The notes under the pieces were generated by a model. The model saw only the letters and a program-made list of their open reading frames with translations. It was not told the origin of the DNA and made no database searches. Shown in pieces: positions 1 to 8,276 of a stretch of 15,902 nt of DNA; the stretch's first letter is position 1; every line of letters starts with the position of its first letter. The stretch covers positions 1-15,902 of the forward strand of contig UQXF01000080.1 of the NCBI GenBank assembly GCA_900544905.1, in the 5' to 3' direction. This stretch comes from an uncultured Clostridium sp. (lineage in GTDB: Bacteria > Bacillota > Clostridia > Lachnospirales > Lachnospiraceae). Both the position numbers and the translations under genes were made by a program.

Positions 1-846
1 TTGTTAGAGGGTGTGCCGGGACTTGGAAAAACCGAGCTTGTGAAGGCAGTTTCAAAGGTTCTTTCCACCAGCTTTTCCAGAATCCAGTTTACACCGGACT
101 TGATGCCGGCGGATGTTACGGGAACCAACCTGATTATCAAGGAGGAGGGCAATAATGTTTTCCAGTTTGAGCCGGGACCGGTATTTGCCAATATTGTACT
201 GGCAGATGAAATTAACCGTGCCACGCCGAAGACCCAGTCGGCTTTGTTAGAGGCAATGCAGGAGAAAACCGTAACAGTAGGTAAGACCACCTACGAGCTG
301 CCAAAGCCATTTATGGTATTAGCAACCCAGAATCCGATTGAAAATGAAGGCACCTATCCCCTTCCGGAGGCACAGCTTGACCGTTTTCTCTTTAAGCTGT
401 TAGTGGAATTTCCAAGCAAGGAAGAGCTGAAGGAAATTATGGATATTACGGTTACAAATCAGAAGACAGAGTTAATGCCTGTAATGAATGGTGAGGATAT
501 TATAGAAATCCGCACTGTAATAAGGGATATGCCCATTGCGGATGCAGTGATGGATTATGCGTTATCCATGGTGGTGGCAACCCATCCGGAGCATCCGGAT
601 GCGCCGGAGGCAGCAAAAAAGTATGTTCAAAATGGAGCAAGTCCCCGTGCGGCACAGGCAATTGTAAAGACAGCCAAGGCAAGGGCATTTATGGAGGGGA
701 GATACAATGTCGCCTTTGAGGATATCCGGTTTGTGGCTTATCCGGCATTAAGGCATCGTCTGGCGCTTAATTTTGAGGCAATTTCGGATGGAGTGACAGC
801 AGATACAGTGATTAAAGAAATTATAGACGGAATCAAGACCGTGTAG
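1..846 (+). CDS. MoxR-family AAA+ ATPase (5' end outside window)
   Basis: This is a cytoplasmic AAA+ ATPase of the MoxR type, a family thought to act as chaperones that mature or remodel protein complexes, usually together with VWA-domain partners. Visible motifs, numbered from the first base of the window: Walker A GVPGLGKT (residues 4-11), Walker B with LADE (67-70), sensor-1 ATQNP (107-111), and the family block GTYPLPEAQLDRF. A C-terminal lid helical region follows up to the TAG stop. The family is usually about 310-330 residues. Here 281 are present and the frame opens almost directly at Walker A, so roughly 35-40 N-terminal residues lie to the left; the TTG at position 1 is not the real start. 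It is followed after 34 bp by a DUF58 gene and then a giant VWA protein, the classic MoxR/DUF58/VWA order. The family call is firm, but the client is unknown. Confidence 0.93.
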   Translation: MLEGVPGLGKTELVKAVSKVLSTSFSRIQFTPDLMPADVTGTNLIIKEEGNNVFQFEPGPVFANIVLADEINRATPKTQSALLEAMQEKTVTVGKTTYELPKPFMVLATQNPIENEGTYPLPEAQLDRFLFKLLVEFPSKEELKEIMDITVTNQKTELMPVMNGEDIIEIRTVIRDMPIADAVMDYALSMVVATHPEHPDAPEAAKKYVQNGASPRAAQAIVKTAKARAFMEGRYNVAFEDIRFVAYPALRHRLALNFEAISDGVTADTVIKEIIDGIKTV

Positions 847-880
847 AGGGCAAAAGCTGTAAAGCCGGAAAGGTGTATGG

Positions 881-1756
881 ATGGAATCAGTAATCTTTGA
901 TAAGGGATTTTTTGAAAAACTGAATACGCTTAAAATGAGCCTGAATATGAGGCTGAGCCAGGGAATGAGCGGTATACGAAAATCCAGTGCCAGAGGCTCC
1001 TCTGTGGAATTTTCGGATTTCAGGGAGTATATGCTGGGGGATGATATCCGGCGGATTGACTGGAATGCCTATGGACGCACTGATAAATTGTATATTAAGC
1101 AGTTTATGGAGGAAAAGGAAGGTATTTTTCAGATATTTATTGATACCAGCCGTTCCATGTGCTTTGGTGAAGTGCCGAAATCAAAGATGGCGCTGCAGGT
1201 GGCAGGTGCACTTTCCTATATTATCCTCAACAATCTGGACCGTGTTTATATCAATGAGATGAAGGAAAATTCCCTGACCAGAGGAAAGGGAGTAACCGGC
1301 GGGGCTGCATTTTCCCATGTATTAAATGACTTGAACCGCATTACCTTTGACGGGAAGACGACATTGAATAAAACCATATTATCCCGGCAGGTGCAGGCAG
1401 GAGGTGTTTCGGTTATCATCAGTGATTTCCTTGACAGAGAGGGAATTGAAGATGCTATGAAATATCTGGCATTTAAAAAGCAGGCGGTTGTTCTGATACA
1501 GATTCTTTCCAGGGAAGAAATGGATGTAAATTATGAGGGAACCCTCAATATTCTGGATATGGAAACGAGTGAACGTGTTAAGATTACCATGTCCAATGCA
1601 ACCATTAAAAAATATAAGGAACAGATGGAGGATTTGCGGAGCCGGTTGCAGAGACTTGCAGGAAAGTACGGTGCACATTACATTTTTATCCGTTCAGACG
1701 GGGATTTACTTTATGAAATGCTGCATGGATTTTCGGGAATTATGCAGAAAATGTAA
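881..1756 (+). CDS. DUF58 domain protein (VWA-like fold), MoxR operon partner
   Basis: This 291-residue soluble protein carries the DUF58 signature: RGSSVEFSDFREYMLGDDIRRIDWNAYGRT at about residues 38-67, then the KLYIKQF block and a MIDAS-like DTSRSM (88-93). DUF58 proteins have a VWA-like metal-binding fold and are almost always encoded next to MoxR ATPases; the biochemical role is not established. There is no signal peptide. Many DUF58 proteins have two N-terminal membrane helices, but this one is the short soluble form and is expected in the cytoplasm. The ATG at 881 has a purine-rich GGAAAGG upstream (867-873). An overlapping ATG at 877 is in another frame. The gene lies between the MoxR gene and the triple-VWA gene (27 bp downstream), so co-transcription is likely. 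Confidence 0.9.
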   Translation: MESVIFDKGFFEKLNTLKMSLNMRLSQGMSGIRKSSARGSSVEFSDFREYMLGDDIRRIDWNAYGRTDKLYIKQFMEEKEGIFQIFIDTSRSMCFGEVPKSKMALQVAGALSYIILNNLDRVYINEMKENSLTRGKGVTGGAAFSHVLNDLNRITFDGKTTLNKTILSRQVQAGGVSVIISDFLDREGIEDAMKYLAFKKQAVVLIQILSREEMDVNYEGTLNILDMETSERVKITMSNATIKKYKEQMEDLRSRLQRLAGKYGAHYIFIRSDGDLLYEMLHGFSGIMQKM

Positions 1757-1783
1757 GTAAAACCAACAATTAGGAGGAGTTTT

Positions 1784-4700
1784 ATGACAGTACAGAATTT
1801 ATGGCCGCTGGCATTTCTTGTTCTGGTGCCGGTCATCATTTTACTATATCTATTAAAGCAAAAGGTCAAAGACGAGCCATTTTCCTCCACAATGCTGTGG
1901 CAGGAGATATACAAAAATCTGGAGGCAAAAACTCCTTTTGAAAAACTGAAACAGAATATTTTAATGTATTTGCAGATTCTTCTTATGCTGCTTCTTATTT
2001 TCGCACTGATGGCACCGGTTCTGAAAAAGGGCGGGCTGGTTCAGGAAAATACGGTGCTGGTAATTGATAACAGTGCCAGTATGCAGTACCTCTATGATGA
2101 AAAGGACACTCGGTTAGAGCACAGTATCAAAGAGGCGGAGAAAGAGATTGACTGGTTAAGTGAGGATACCATGGTTACGCTGATTTCCTGTGGCGCGGAA
2201 GCATCAGTAGTCTACCAGGGCAGGGATAAGGCCACGCTGAAGAAACGCCTTAACGAAATAGAGGAAACCCTGGAAGCAGGAACGCTGGATGGGGCAGCAG
2301 GTGTTGTCAACTCGGTTATAGCAGATATGGAAAATGTGCAGATTATCTGTTATACGGATACGGATTTTTCCAGCGGCGAATGGACAAAAAGCAACACACA
2401 GGCTGCCCTTATTGTGGAGGATGTATATTCAGAGGGCGGCAACTGTTCCTTGGATTATGTAAACTATTCTGCCGGGGAGGACGGTGTGGAGGCACTCTGC
2501 AGGATTACCAATTATGGAGAGGAAGAGGTAACGCAGGATGTCAGTCTCTATGTGAATGCAGATATTGTGGATGTCCAGACGGTAACAATAAAACCCCGGG
2601 AGAGTGAAACGGTATATTTTGAGGGACAGAATATTGCAAGGGATGGCAGTGCAATTTTAAAGGCGGAATTAAGCGGAAAGGACAGCTTAACTGCGGATAA
2701 CAGCCAGAGTATTGCTGTGACAGCAGATGCAGAGAAAAAGGTACTGCTCCTGTCAGAGGGAAATGTATTTTTGGAGAAGGCATTGTCCCTGGATGATAAC
2801 GTGACGGTTTACAAATCCGAGGATATCCGTGTGCTGGAGCAGGATGCAGATACCTATGATTTATATGTATTAGACGGAATCTCTCTGCCACAGGAGTTTG
2901 ACACCGGCAGATTTCCAAAGGAAGCTGCATTTCTGTTTCTTAACTATGACAGGGATTTTTACGATGCCGGCTATATAACAAAGGATTCCCGGCAAACCGA
3001 TACGGTATTATATTTTGCGGAAAGTCCGGTGACTGAATATATAGAAGAGTACTTCTTTGGAATTACAAGTGCATATACCTATGAGCTTCCGGACTGGGCA
3101 GTTCCGTTTTTGAAGACAGGGGATGGTGGAGTTGCAGGCTATTATGGAGTGTCAGAGGGGCACAATGTGGGAGTGCTGGGCTTTGATATCCATAATACGG
3201 ATTTTGCCCTGCAGACAGAATTTCCAATCTTTATGTCCCAGCTTAGTGAGGCATTGTTAGGAGCAGGCGCAGAGGAAAAGGAGATTTCCAATTTTCCGGT
3301 TTCAGAGGAATCCAATGTTACACCGGTGGACAGTGTGACCATAGAAGGCAGTCAGAGTAAAAAGAAAACCGGAGGCAGGGCGATACGGAATCTGTTGCTA
3401 TTGTTAGCTGTCCTGCTGCTGGCAGCAGAGTGGATTGTCTATGTGAAACAGGTAAATTCCACGAAGAAGAAACAATTTCTTGCAGTCCGTTTACTGGTAT
3501 TGCTTGCGGTTATTCTGGCAATGGCGGGGGTATCTGTGTCCAAAAGACAGAAGAAATGTGAAACCATTTTCCTGGTGGACGTTTCGGACAGTATGTCCGG
3601 CAATCTGGAAGAGGTAGAACAATATTTAAAGGACACTGTACAGGATATGCCGGATAAAAATCTTCTCGGAATTGTGGCATTTGGAAAGGCTCCGGCGGTA
3701 GAGCAGTTTCTTTCCGATAAAAAAATGTTTTCAGGGTTTACGGTGAATCCGGTTACAGCTGCCACCAATATTGAAAAGGCAGTGACAGCTGCCTGTTCCA
3801 TGTTTGATGAGGGCGTGACGAAACGGTTGGTTTTAATCACGGACGGAAGTGAAAATGAGGGCAGCATGAGCCTTGCGGCAACCACATTAAAGGGCAGTGA
3901 GGTGGAGCTTTTATCCATCGCCATGGAGGACAGCATCAGCGGAAATAGTGAAGTGTACATCAGCGGTTTGTCCGCACCGAATGTAATTCACGCAGGCGAC
4001 CATTATAATGTTACCGTATCCATAACCTCCAATGTGGAGACAGATGCCCTGCTTTCCCTGTATGCCGGACGGATAACCAAGGGCCAGCAGAATATTCATC
4101 TGACGAAAGGGGAGAACCAGTTTGTTTTTGAGGATGTAGGGGAAGAGGGGACGATTGCCCAGTATAAGGCAGTGATTGAGCCCCGGGAGGATACCATCTC
4201 CGTCAATAATACCTATGTGACCTTTGCGGAGATTGAGGCGAAGCCGAGAGTGCTGCTGATAGAGGGCAAAGCGGATGAAGGGAATGAATTTGAAAAGGTT
4301 TTAACCGCAGCCAATATTGACTATGATAAGGTTACCCCGAAGGGGGCGCCTGTTACGCTGTCAGGACTTAACCAGTATAAGGCGGTCATTACACTGGATG
4401 TACACTATGATGATTTGCGGGAAGGCTTTGTCAATGCCCTGCAGTCCTATGTAAAGGATTATGCCGGCGGTTATATCTGTATCGGCGGGGAGAACAGCTT
4501 TGCCTTGGGAGGTTACCGGGATACGGTGCTAGAAGAGCTTCTTCCGGTGGATATGGATTTGCAGGGAGAGAAGGAAATACCGAAGATGGCAATGGCGATG
4601 GCTATTGACCAGTCGGGAAGTATGACCAGCCCGTCAGAAGAAAATACATCTGTGACAGGTCTGGATTTGGCAAAACAGGCAGCGCTTTCCGGGGTATCTG

Positions 4701-6235
4701 AGCTGAGAAGCAGTGATGAAATAGGAATACTGGCTTTTGATGATACCTATCACTGGATTGTGCCGATAAAAGAGGCAGAAGACATGGAACAGATTAAGGA
4801 AGATATCAGTTCCATTGGCTACGGAGGGGGCACCAGCATTTATCCTGCCCTGCAGCAGGCATATGAACAGATTTTAAAGAGTGATGCAAAGCTTAAGCAT
4901 ATTATTCTGTTGACGGACGGACAGGATGGCTTTAACAAGTATGACAGTCTTTTGAACCAGATAAATGAGGCGGGAATTACGGTATCTACCGTTGCAGTGG
5001 GAAGTGAGTCTGACCAGCAGACCCTTCGCTATATCGCAGAAAAATGCGGAGGAAGATTTTATTATACGGATGTCAACAATTCCATTCCAAGAATTTTTGC
5101 CCAGGAGGTCTATCTATCCACAAATACGTATCTGATTAATGAAGAATTTTATCCATCCATTGCAAGCAATAATGAGATACTGGAGGGGGTAATGGATGAC
5201 GGATGTCCGGCACTTCTCGGATATGTGGCGGCAACGGCAAAGCAGGCGGCAGATGTGATACTGGAATCAGACCGGGAGGACCCTGTACTCAGTACATGGC
5301 AGTATGGTCTGGGGAGGACAGTGGCATGGAACAGTGACGGAAACAATGAGTGGACCGCCCGGTATGCGGCATGGGATAATTATCCGATGCTCTGGTCCAA
5401 TATCATTAACTATGTAATCTCGGATTCGGAGCTTGGAGAAGATGACCTTGAGGTGGCAAAAGAGGGCAATACCGCATCTATCACCTATCAGACAAAGGAC
5501 TATGACAAGGACACAAAAGTAAAAGCAGTGGTAACGGATGAGAACGGAAACGCAAAGGAAGTATCTCTGGATGCGTTAAAGCCGGGGGTTTTTGGGACAG
5601 ATTTAGACGTGTCAGAGGTTGGCGTTTACAGTGTAAGCATCCGGAAAATGTCCGGTGAGGAGATTGTGAAAAATTATAATACGGCTTACGCAAACCAGTA
5701 TTCTGCGGAATACCAGTTTACCGACAGCGATACAGATTTGGCATCCTTTGTCAGGCAGGCGGCAGGACAGGAGATTACGTTATCTGACAATATCTGGAAG
5801 CAGAACCAGAATACGGTAAAATCAAGGGTTTCCCTTACTGTGCCGCTGCTGGTTTTAGCGATTTTCCTGTTTTTGCTGGACATTATTATCAGAAGGTTTT
5901 CCATTGACCTGTGGGGATATGGGAAGGGGTTCTGGGAGAAAATAACCGGGAAGGCAAAAAGAAGCCGGAGACAGCCAAAAAATGTGGAGAAGAAGGCACA
6001 GACCATAATCCGTACGGAAGAAAAACCGCTTCCTGATAAGCAGGACGCAGAGCAAAGCGAAACAGCGGAAAGCATCACAAAAGATAAGGCACAAAAGGCG
6101 GAAAAGCAGGATTGGAAGAAAGAGAAAAAGCAGGGAAGAGATGAAAAAACGGCAACGGAAAACGGGCAGAATATGAATGGACCGGATAAGCTTGATATGA
6201 ACCAGCTGCTTAAGAAGAAGCGGGAGCGGGAATAA
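1784..6235 (+). CDS. Giant membrane protein with three VWA domains and a GATase-like domain (BatA-type fused to VWA/GATase-type)
   Basis: A 1483-residue protein. AGGAGG at 1772-1777 sits 6 nt before the ATG. Order of parts: membrane helix 1 (about 5-23); basic loop; helix 2 (about 60-80); together these resemble the aerotolerance-regulator (BatA) N-terminus. VWA1 follows with MIDAS DNSAS (about 95-99), then beta-rich sequence, helix 3 (about 536-554), a Lys-rich loop, helix 4 (about 565-586), VWA2 with DVSDS (599-603), a glutamine-amidotransferase-like segment (about 820-912), VWA3 with DQSGS (942-946) and LLTDGQDG (about residue 1040), helix 5 (about 1353-1372), and a 110-residue Lys/Glu-rich tail. 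Short loops and the tail are basic, so the positive-inside rule puts all three VWA domains outside and the tail in the cytoplasm. The architecture looks like two usually separate proteins joined near residue 530. No stop or frameshift is visible. The function is inferred only as part of the MoxR/DUF58 module. Confidence 0.88.
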   Translation: MTVQNLWPLAFLVLVPVIILLYLLKQKVKDEPFSSTMLWQEIYKNLEAKTPFEKLKQNILMYLQILLMLLLIFALMAPVLKKGGLVQENTVLVIDNSASMQYLYDEKDTRLEHSIKEAEKEIDWLSEDTMVTLISCGAEASVVYQGRDKATLKKRLNEIEETLEAGTLDGAAGVVNSVIADMENVQIICYTDTDFSSGEWTKSNTQAALIVEDVYSEGGNCSLDYVNYSAGEDGVEALCRITNYGEEEVTQDVSLYVNADIVDVQTVTIKPRESETVYFEGQNIARDGSAILKAELSGKDSLTADNSQSIAVTADAEKKVLLLSEGNVFLEKALSLDDNVTVYKSEDIRVLEQDADTYDLYVLDGISLPQEFDTGRFPKEAAFLFLNYDRDFYDAGYITKDSRQTDTVLYFAESPVTEYIEEYFFGITSAYTYELPDWAVPFLKTGDGGVAGYYGVSEGHNVGVLGFDIHNTDFALQTEFPIFMSQLSEALLGAGAEEKEISNFPVSEESNVTPVDSVTIEGSQSKKKTGGRAIRNLLLLLAVLLLAAEWIVYVKQVNSTKKKQFLAVRLLVLLAVILAMAGVSVSKRQKKCETIFLVDVSDSMSGNLEEVEQYLKDTVQDMPDKNLLGIVAFGKAPAVEQFLSDKKMFSGFTVNPVTAATNIEKAVTAACSMFDEGVTKRLVLITDGSENEGSMSLAATTLKGSEVELLSIAMEDSISGNSEVYISGLSAPNVIHAGDHYNVTVSITSNVETDALLSLYAGRITKGQQNIHLTKGENQFVFEDVGEEGTIAQYKAVIEPREDTISVNNTYVTFAEIEAKPRVLLIEGKADEGNEFEKVLTAANIDYDKVTPKGAPVTLSGLNQYKAVITLDVHYDDLREGFVNALQSYVKDYAGGYICIGGENSFALGGYRDTVLEELLPVDMDLQGEKEIPKMAMAMAIDQSGSMTSPSEENTSVTGLDLAKQAALSGVSELRSSDEIGILAFDDTYHWIVPIKEAEDMEQIKEDISSIGYGGGTSIYPALQQAYEQILKSDAKLKHIILLTDGQDGFNKYDSLLNQINEAGITVSTVAVGSESDQQTLRYIAEKCGGRFYYTDVNNSIPRIFAQEVYLSTNTYLINEEFYPSIASNNEILEGVMDDGCPALLGYVAATAKQAADVILESDREDPVLSTWQYGLGRTVAWNSDGNNEWTARYAAWDNYPMLWSNIINYVISDSELGEDDLEVAKEGNTASITYQTKDYDKDTKVKAVVTDENGNAKEVSLDALKPGVFGTDLDVSEVGVYSVSIRKMSGEEIVKNYNTAYANQYSAEYQFTDSDTDLASFVRQAAGQEITLSDNIWKQNQNTVKSRVSLTVPLLVLAIFLFLLDIIIRRFSIDLWGYGKGFWEKITGKAKRSRRQPKNVEKKAQTIIRTEEKPLPDKQDAEQSETAESITKDKAQKAEKQDWKKEKKQGRDEKTATENGQNMNGPDKLDMNQLLKKKRERE

Positions 6236-6280
6236 AAAAATCCGGCTGGGTTGCCGAAGTCATAACTTAGCCGGATTTTT
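6236..6280. terminator. Bidirectional Rho-independent terminator between the VWA operon and lysR
   Basis: A perfect 12-bp inverted repeat, AAAAATCCGGCT (6236-6247) and AGCCGGATTTTT (6269-6280), flanks a 21-nt loop. The A-run on one side and the T-run on the other make it usable from both strands. It begins directly after the TAA of the VWA gene and ends 11 bp from the lysR stop, as expected for a shared terminator of convergent genes. Confidence 0.88.
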
Positions 6281-6291
6281 CCTGAAAACAG

Positions 6292-7182
6292 TTACTGTGC
6301 AGCTATCAGCATATCCTTTAGCTTTGCAGCAGCTACACTGAGAGGGTGCCCGGAATCCTCTACAAGGCATATATAGCGTGGAGGTAATGTCTCAGCCAGA
6401 GGTATTTTAAATACTTCTTCATTTAAAGCCGGGTCATTCAGCAGGAAATCCGGAACAAAGCCGATGCCCAAATCATGGGTGATAACCGGAAGAAGCTGGT
6501 CGGAGGTGGCAACCTCCACCTCCGGATTCAGGGCAATATTTTTTCTTAAAAAAATGTCCGTAAAATAATTATAGGTCATGGTATCCTTGCCAAGGCATAC
6601 CATTGGATATTTCTGCAGGTCAGACAGGTGGTGCTTTGCTTCTGCCAGATAGGCGTATTTCTTACTGCCCACTAAAACCTCATGAAATTCCTTGATTCTT
6701 GTCTCTTTAAAGGGCTTTTGTATTCTGGTGGGAGTTGTAACCACGGAAAAATCTGCCAGACCGTTTCTGACGGTCTGTATAGCCTGGGGCGTAGTATGGG
6801 AAAGAATATGGATATGAATTCCCGGATAGGCATTGTGGAAATCCTTTAAAACTGCCAGCAGGATTCCGTGAAGAGCCGTCTCACTGGCGCTGATGGTAAC
6901 GGTTCCGCTTTCCAGACTGCTGGAATTGGCAAGCTCTAATTCTGCCATATGCAGCTGCTTATAGGCAATGGAAACATGGTTATATAATTTCTTTCCCTCC
7001 GGTGTCAGGGTGATTCCACGGTTGGAGCGGACAAATAAGGTACAGCCTAACTGCTTTTCCAGATTGTTCATGGAACGGGTGATATTGGGCTGGTTATTCA
7101 TCAGAATGGAAGCGGCGCGGGTGAAGCTTTTATATTTTGCTACATAATAAAAAATTTTGTAGTAGTCATATGTAATATTCAT
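6292..7182 (-). CDS. LysR-family transcriptional regulator
   Basis: A 296-residue LysR-type regulator. Residues 1-60 form the winged helix-turn-helix, with the family pattern YYVAKYKSFTRAASIL, NNQPNITRSMNNLEKQLG and LFVRSNRGITLTPEG. A linker helix and a periplasmic-binding-protein-like effector domain follow (about 90-296). The length is typical. The ATG at 7182 is preceded on the minus strand by AAGGAG with a 6-nt gap. The gene runs divergently from the ATP synthase operon with 119 bp between, and converges on the VWA operon across a shared terminator. LysR regulators often control a divergent neighbour, which would make the atp operon the candidate target. That would be unusual, and nothing in the sequence identifies the ligand. 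It may instead regulate only itself or distant genes. Confidence 0.93.
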   Translation of the reverse strand: MNITYDYYKIFYYVAKYKSFTRAASILMNNQPNITRSMNNLEKQLGCTLFVRSNRGITLTPEGKKLYNHVSIAYKQLHMAELELANSSSLESGTVTISASETALHGILLAVLKDFHNAYPGIHIHILSHTTPQAIQTVRNGLADFSVVTTPTRIQKPFKETRIKEFHEVLVGSKKYAYLAEAKHHLSDLQKYPMVCLGKDTMTYNYFTDIFLRKNIALNPEVEVATSDQLLPVITHDLGIGFVPDFLLNDPALNEEVFKIPLAETLPPRYICLVEDSGHPLSVAAAKLKDMLIAAQ

Positions 7183-7207
7183 AGGGTACTCCTTTTTATG
7201 TCATTTT

Positions 7208-7222
7208 GATATGTTGACTATC
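7208..7222. promoter_or_regulatory. Candidate LysR operator (GATA-N7-TATC inverted repeat)
   Basis: The 15-bp element GATATGTTGACTATC has perfect 4-bp arms around a 7-nt centre. Its centre lies about 55 bp upstream of the predicted atpB transcription start and inside the predicted lysR leader, positions where LysR proteins often bind. The arms are short and A/T-rich, so chance is a real alternative. It does not fit a symmetric T-N11-A box. Confidence 0.3.
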
Positions 7223-7234
7223 TTAAATATATAT

Positions 7235-7263
7235 TTTACATCTTGCAAAAAGTATTATAAACT
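7235..7263 (+). promoter_or_regulatory. Candidate promoter of the ATP synthase operon
   Basis: TTTACA (7235-7240) and TAAACT (7258-7263) are spaced 17 bp apart, giving a predicted start near 7270 and a leader of about 30 nt before the TTG of atpB. An alternative -10 is TATAAA at 7256-7261 with a 15-bp spacer. A TTGACT at 7214-7219 has no good -10 partner at the right distance. The region is very A/T-rich, so several weak matches are expected. Confidence 0.45.
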
Positions 7264-7282
7264 CTGTTAGAAACAAAGTAAA
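7254..7282 (-). promoter_or_regulatory. Candidate promoter of lysR, overlapping the atp promoter
   Basis: Read on the minus strand, TTTACT (7282-7277) and a perfect TATAAT (7259-7254) are 17 bp apart. The start would fall near 7247, giving a leader of about 65 nt that contains the GATA-N7-TATC element. The promoter overlaps the candidate atpB promoter face to face, so the two may compete for RNA polymerase. Confidence 0.5.
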
Positions 7283-7301
7283 GAGATAAGGAGATGGTTT
7301 T

Positions 7302-7988
7302 TTGGATAATCTGGCAAAAAACCTGATGGAAGAGCTGGAGTGTGAGACAGTCTTTAGAATCCCCATTTTCGGCGGGATTGATGTGTCAGAATCCGTTGTT
7401 GTCACATGGATTATCATGGCGATTCTCATTTTGGCGGCAATCATTCTGACAAGAAATATGAAGATTGACCACATCAGTAAGCGTCAGGCAGTGGCAGAGC
7501 TGATTGTCACCAAATTGACAGGAATGGTAGAGGGAATGATTGGACCGGAAGGCAGGGCATATGTGCCTTATCTTACTACGGTGCTTTTGTACATCGGGGT
7601 ATCCAATATCATTGGTCTTTTCGGAATGAAGTCCCCCACAAAGGATTTAAATGTTACCATTGCACTGGCTTTGATGAGTATTGTTCTGGTAGAGGCTGCC
7701 GGTATCTATCATCATGGTGTGAAAAAATGGCTGCATAAGTTTACGGAGCCCATTGCCATTGTAACGCCGATTAATGTTCTTGAAGTATTTACAAGACCGT
7801 TATCACTTTGCATGCGTCTTTTTGGTAATGTGTTAGGTGCATTTGTTATTATGGAGCTGATAAAAATGATTGTTCCGGTATTTCTGCCGGCAGTTTTCAG
7901 TCTGTATTTTGACTTGTTTGACGGATTGCTTCAGGCATACGTGTTTGTATTTCTGACATCGCTGTATATCAGTGAGGCAATCGAGTAA
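7302..7988 (+). CDS. atpB: ATP synthase F0 subunit a
   Basis: Subunit a forms the two ion half-channels of the membrane motor. The 228-residue protein has several hydrophobic helices and the family motifs PTKDLNVTIALAL and RPLSLCMRLFGN. Arg172 in RLFGN corresponds to the essential stator arginine (R210 in E. coli). The start is a TTG at 7302, with AAGGAG (7288-7293) 8 nt upstream. An ATG at 7294 lies in another frame and stops after ten codons, so it was not chosen. This is the first gene of the atp operon; no atpI precedes it, the upstream neighbour being the divergent lysR. atpE follows after 42 bp. Confidence 0.95.
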   Translation: MDNLAKNLMEELECETVFRIPIFGGIDVSESVVVTWIIMAILILAAIILTRNMKIDHISKRQAVAELIVTKLTGMVEGMIGPEGRAYVPYLTTVLLYIGVSNIIGLFGMKSPTKDLNVTIALALMSIVLVEAAGIYHHGVKKWLHKFTEPIAIVTPINVLEVFTRPLSLCMRLFGNVLGAFVIMELIKMIVPVFLPAVFSLYFDLFDGLLQAYVFVFLTSLYISEAIE

Positions 7989-8030
7989 ACAGTGGGTAAG
8001 TAATATTTTATAGAAAAGGAGAAAAATAAT

Positions 8031-8255
8031 ATGAATACATTAATCGCAATAGGAGCAGGTATCGCAGTTTTAGGAGCACTTGGAGCAGGTATTGGTATCG
8101 GTATTGCAACCGGTAAGGCAGCAGAGGCAATCGCAAGGCAGCCGGAGGCAGAGGGTAAGATAAACAAGACCCTGATTCTTGGCTGTGCCCTTGCAGAGGC
8201 AACCGCTATTTATGGTTTTGTTATCGCATTGATGGTTATCGTAATGTTAAAATAA
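8031..8255 (+). CDS. atpE: ATP synthase F0 subunit c
   Basis: This is the ring-forming proteolipid that carries ions through the membrane: 74 residues as a helical hairpin with the polar loop ARQPEA (35-40) and the ion-binding carboxylate Glu56 in helix 2. The glycine-rich helix 1 (GAGIGIGIATG) is typical. The Na+ ligands seen in Ilyobacter tartaricus c are mostly absent: its Gln32 aligns with Ile23, its Pro28 with Ala19 and its Ser66 with Ala57. Thr58 and Tyr61 are kept. This favours H+ as the coupling ion. The ATG at 8031 follows AAGGAG (8016-8021) with a 9-nt gap, a strong site suited to the high copy number of c. Confidence 0.96.
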   Translation: MNTLIAIGAGIAVLGALGAGIGIGIATGKAAEAIARQPEAEGKINKTLILGCALAEATAIYGFVIALMVIVMLK

Positions 8256-8276
8256 TAGGAAAGGCAGGTTGGTAAG

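Noticed and set aside
3140..3960. Long open frames on the minus strand inside the VWA gene, and similar ones inside the atp genes.
   Set aside because: They lack ribosome sites and family resemblance and lie opposite well-supported genes, so they are most likely by-products of codon bias.
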